Shown: piece by piece, positions 20,081 through 20,885 of the stretch
How the letters are laid out: each line of letters begins with the position of its first letter
Position numbering within the stretch: position 1 is the first letter of the stretch
Origin: JBGPIK01 sp041484845
Lineage (GTDB): Bacteria > Desulfobacterota > Binatia > UBA9968
Length of the DNA: 20,885 bases
NCBI GenBank assembly: GCA_041484845.1
Contig: JBGPIK010000074.1
Span: 1-20,885, forward strand
Direction: 5' to 3'
Position numbers and translations under genes: made by a program
Notes under the pieces: model-generated
Database searches by the model: none
Told to the model about the DNA's origin: nothing
Seen by the model: the letters and a program-made list of their open reading frames with translations, nothing else

Positions 20081-20251
20081 TCATTTCTGGGCCGGACGCT
20101 CTTGCGTGAGTCGCTCGGCGATCCACATGGCGACTAGGTGGCGGGCACGGACTTGTTTGTGTCGAGCGATACGCTTTAAGCGGTTAAGCGTCTGCTCGTC
20201 GAGGGCGACCGTCAGTATTCTTGGGGGTGGCCGTCGAACACGGACTCTCAC
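20081..20251 (-). pseudogene. Ribbon-helix-helix (CopG/BrnA-like) antitoxin-type gene, probably 5'-truncated
   Basis: A minus-strand frame ends at TGA 20083-20081 and reads RILTVALDEQTLNRLKRIAR, HKQVRARHLVAMWIAERLTQ, ERPAQK. This is an RHH fold: a beta strand ILTVALD, then two helices, with the 'ARHLVAMWIAERL' second helix typical of BrnA/CopG-like antitoxins. A GTG at 20251 would give 56 residues, but the frame stays open upstream (GFARLFGEDQPVRVRVRRPP) to the RAYT fragment, whose REP motif (20292-20305) interrupts it. So the native start was probably lost. A BrnT-type toxin partner is not seen. Confidence 0.5.
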
Positions 20252-20291
20252 AGGCTGATCTTCGCCGAATAATCGAGCAAAGCCAGGATTC

Positions 20292-20305
20292 GGGGTCAGA
20301 CTTTT
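20292..20305 (+). repeat. REP-like motif after RAYT fragment A
   Basis: GGGGTCAGACTTTT lies just past the stop codon of RAYT fragment A and matches GGGGTCAGGTCTTG at 20499-20512 in its first eight bases. Confidence 0.5.
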
Positions 20306-20497
20306 ATGTCTCGACTATCTTCAGGAACCGACTGATCTCCCGCATCTGCTTTTCATCCGATTGCATCCGCTCGCCCATTCTTGCGAGCAATGTCGCCACG
20401 GTCGCCACATCTCTTCCGAAATACGCAGCCACTTCGCTCAGCGCGTAACCGAGCCGGCGAACCAAAATGTAGGCGATTATCGTACGTGCGCCGGTAC
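20304..20497 (-). pseudogene. RAYT fragment A, C-terminal HTH domain only
   Basis: The frame GARTIIAYILVRRLGYALSE, VAAYFGRDVATVATLLARMG, ERMQSDEKQMREISRFLKIV ends at TAA 20306-20304. This is the DnaA-like/HTH tail found at the C-terminus of many REP-associated transposases (xxLGYxLxEVxxxxGRDxATVxxLLxRxxER). Its upstream part is cut off precisely at the REP motif and the end of RAYT fragment B, so B appears to have inserted into A. Confidence 0.65.
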
Positions 20498-20523
20498 TGG
20501 GGTCAGGTCTTGTTTCTTGTATC
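20498..20523 (-). repeat. REP-like repeat, copy 2
   Basis: This is the inverted partner of 15746-15772, with 16 identical bases (20498-20513). It contains the stop codon of RAYT fragment B (ACCTGACCCC), as is usual for RAYT gene ends. Confidence 0.7.
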
Positions 20524-20885
20524 AAAGCTGTTTGCCAAGCGGCTGATCGTAGCGTAGTGCAGCTCCAGAAAGTCTGCAATCTCTCTCTGCCTGTATCCGT
20601 AACGATGCACCGCCTGGACAATCCGTGCGTCCCGCTTGGTTTTTGTCAACTTGCCTTCAAACAGCGCCTTTAGTTTAGGCCGGCTCAAGTACCTTTGGCT
20701 CCGAGGAATCTCCGCAATCTCTCCGTAGCCCTTGAGCTTCTCTACAAACTCCTCGTTACCCAACAACACCTGCGCTCGTATTTCCTCCCAGATCGACGCT
20801 TTAGTAATCCCTTCCCTCACAAATCGACGGTAGTGTCTTGCGGCGGGGTATTTTCTCTTGCCCAACTGGCCCAATACCCAGTCAA
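20503..20885 (-). CDS. RAYT fragment B: REP-associated transposase, C-terminal part (partial at window edge)
   Basis: The frame enters from the right edge (DWVLGQLGKRKYPAARHYRR) and continues FVREGITKASIWEEIRAQVL, LGNEEFVEKLKGYGEIAEIP, RSQRYLSRPKLKALFEGK, IVQAVHRYGYRQREIADFLE, LHYATISRLANSFDTRNKT. This is the standard C-terminal half of a Y1-type RAYT: the LGQFG...FV.AG segment, 'W..I..QV.LG...F', then an HTH that binds REP hairpins. The catalytic N-terminal domain would be to the right of the window, so completeness cannot be judged. The stop lies inside the REP-like repeat copy 2. Confidence 0.82.
   Translation of the reverse strand, partial: DWVLGQLGKRKYPAARHYRRFVREGITKASIWEEIRAQVLLGNEEFVEKLKGYGEIAEIPRSQRYLSRPKLKALFEGKLTKTKRDARIVQAVHRYGYRQREIADFLELHYATISRLANSFDTRNKT

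Noticed and set aside
1..20885. CRISPR array
   Set aside because: No regularly spaced repeats with unique spacers were seen; repeats are pairs or short tandems.

Overview
This 20.9 kb window looks like chromosomal DNA of an uncultured Gram-negative bacterium. It has lipoproteins with lipoboxes, an OmpA-family protein and NMT1/THI5-like ABC-transporter binding proteins of a type common in Deltaproteobacteria-, Binatota- or Rokubacteria-like genomes. The lineage is an inference from gene content only. Core genes are few. Most of the window is accessory DNA: two tRNA-targeted islands or their remnants, several toxin-antitoxin loci, REP-associated transposase (RAYT) fragments with their repeats, and many decayed genes.

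Left part (1-2300): the end of an ABC substrate-binding protein gene, a tandem frameshifted relative of it, a convergent Thr/Ser-rich secreted protein, and a complete tRNA-Ser(CGA) on the minus strand. A 44-bp exact copy of the anticodon-to-5'-end part of that tRNA lies at 6251-6294. The 4 kb between the copies (2301-6250) behaves like a small genomic island. It holds a SIR2-like protein (probable NADase, antiphage candidate), two uncharacterised membrane proteins, small phage-like genes, gene fragments and tandem repeats next to the core site, but no integrase. The right-hand copy is also the 3' end of tadA, so the last eleven or so TadA codons are tRNA sequence.

Middle (6258-9000): tadA, a cytidylate-kinase-like/BON fusion, a receiver-domain protein whose phospho-acceptor Asp is Glu, and a small lipoprotein. 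All are on the minus strand and look like the resident chromosome.

Second accessory region (8906 to about 13600): it opens with a 45-nt 3' fragment of tRNA-Arg(ACG), an attachment-site scar. Tandem 11-bp repeats, a two-gene HTH/excisionase-like unit, hicB with a frameshifted hicA, a deeply nested hairpin ending in T8 (possible small RNA), a DUF5678 gene coupled to a broken retropepsin-like protease, and a three-gene tacA-tacT-higA operon follow. The last operon is bracketed by ~73-bp direct repeats derived from a binding-protein gene, and one of these leads into an N-terminally truncated binding protein.

Right part (13657-20885): a YVTN/YncE-like beta-propeller gene, then a minus-strand set of secreted proteins: a lipoprotein, an OmpA-family protein, a 749-residue lipoprotein and two small downstream ORFs. 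This set is interrupted by a 245-bp element with 16-bp inverted ends and cut at its 3' end by a RAYT/REP insertion. Two more RAYT C-terminal fragments, apparently nested, and a ribbon-helix-helix gene fragment close the window. No complete new system can be demonstrated. The best candidates for new biology are the SIR2 island in the overlapping tadA/tRNA-Ser locus and the nested-hairpin RNA at 10525-10618.
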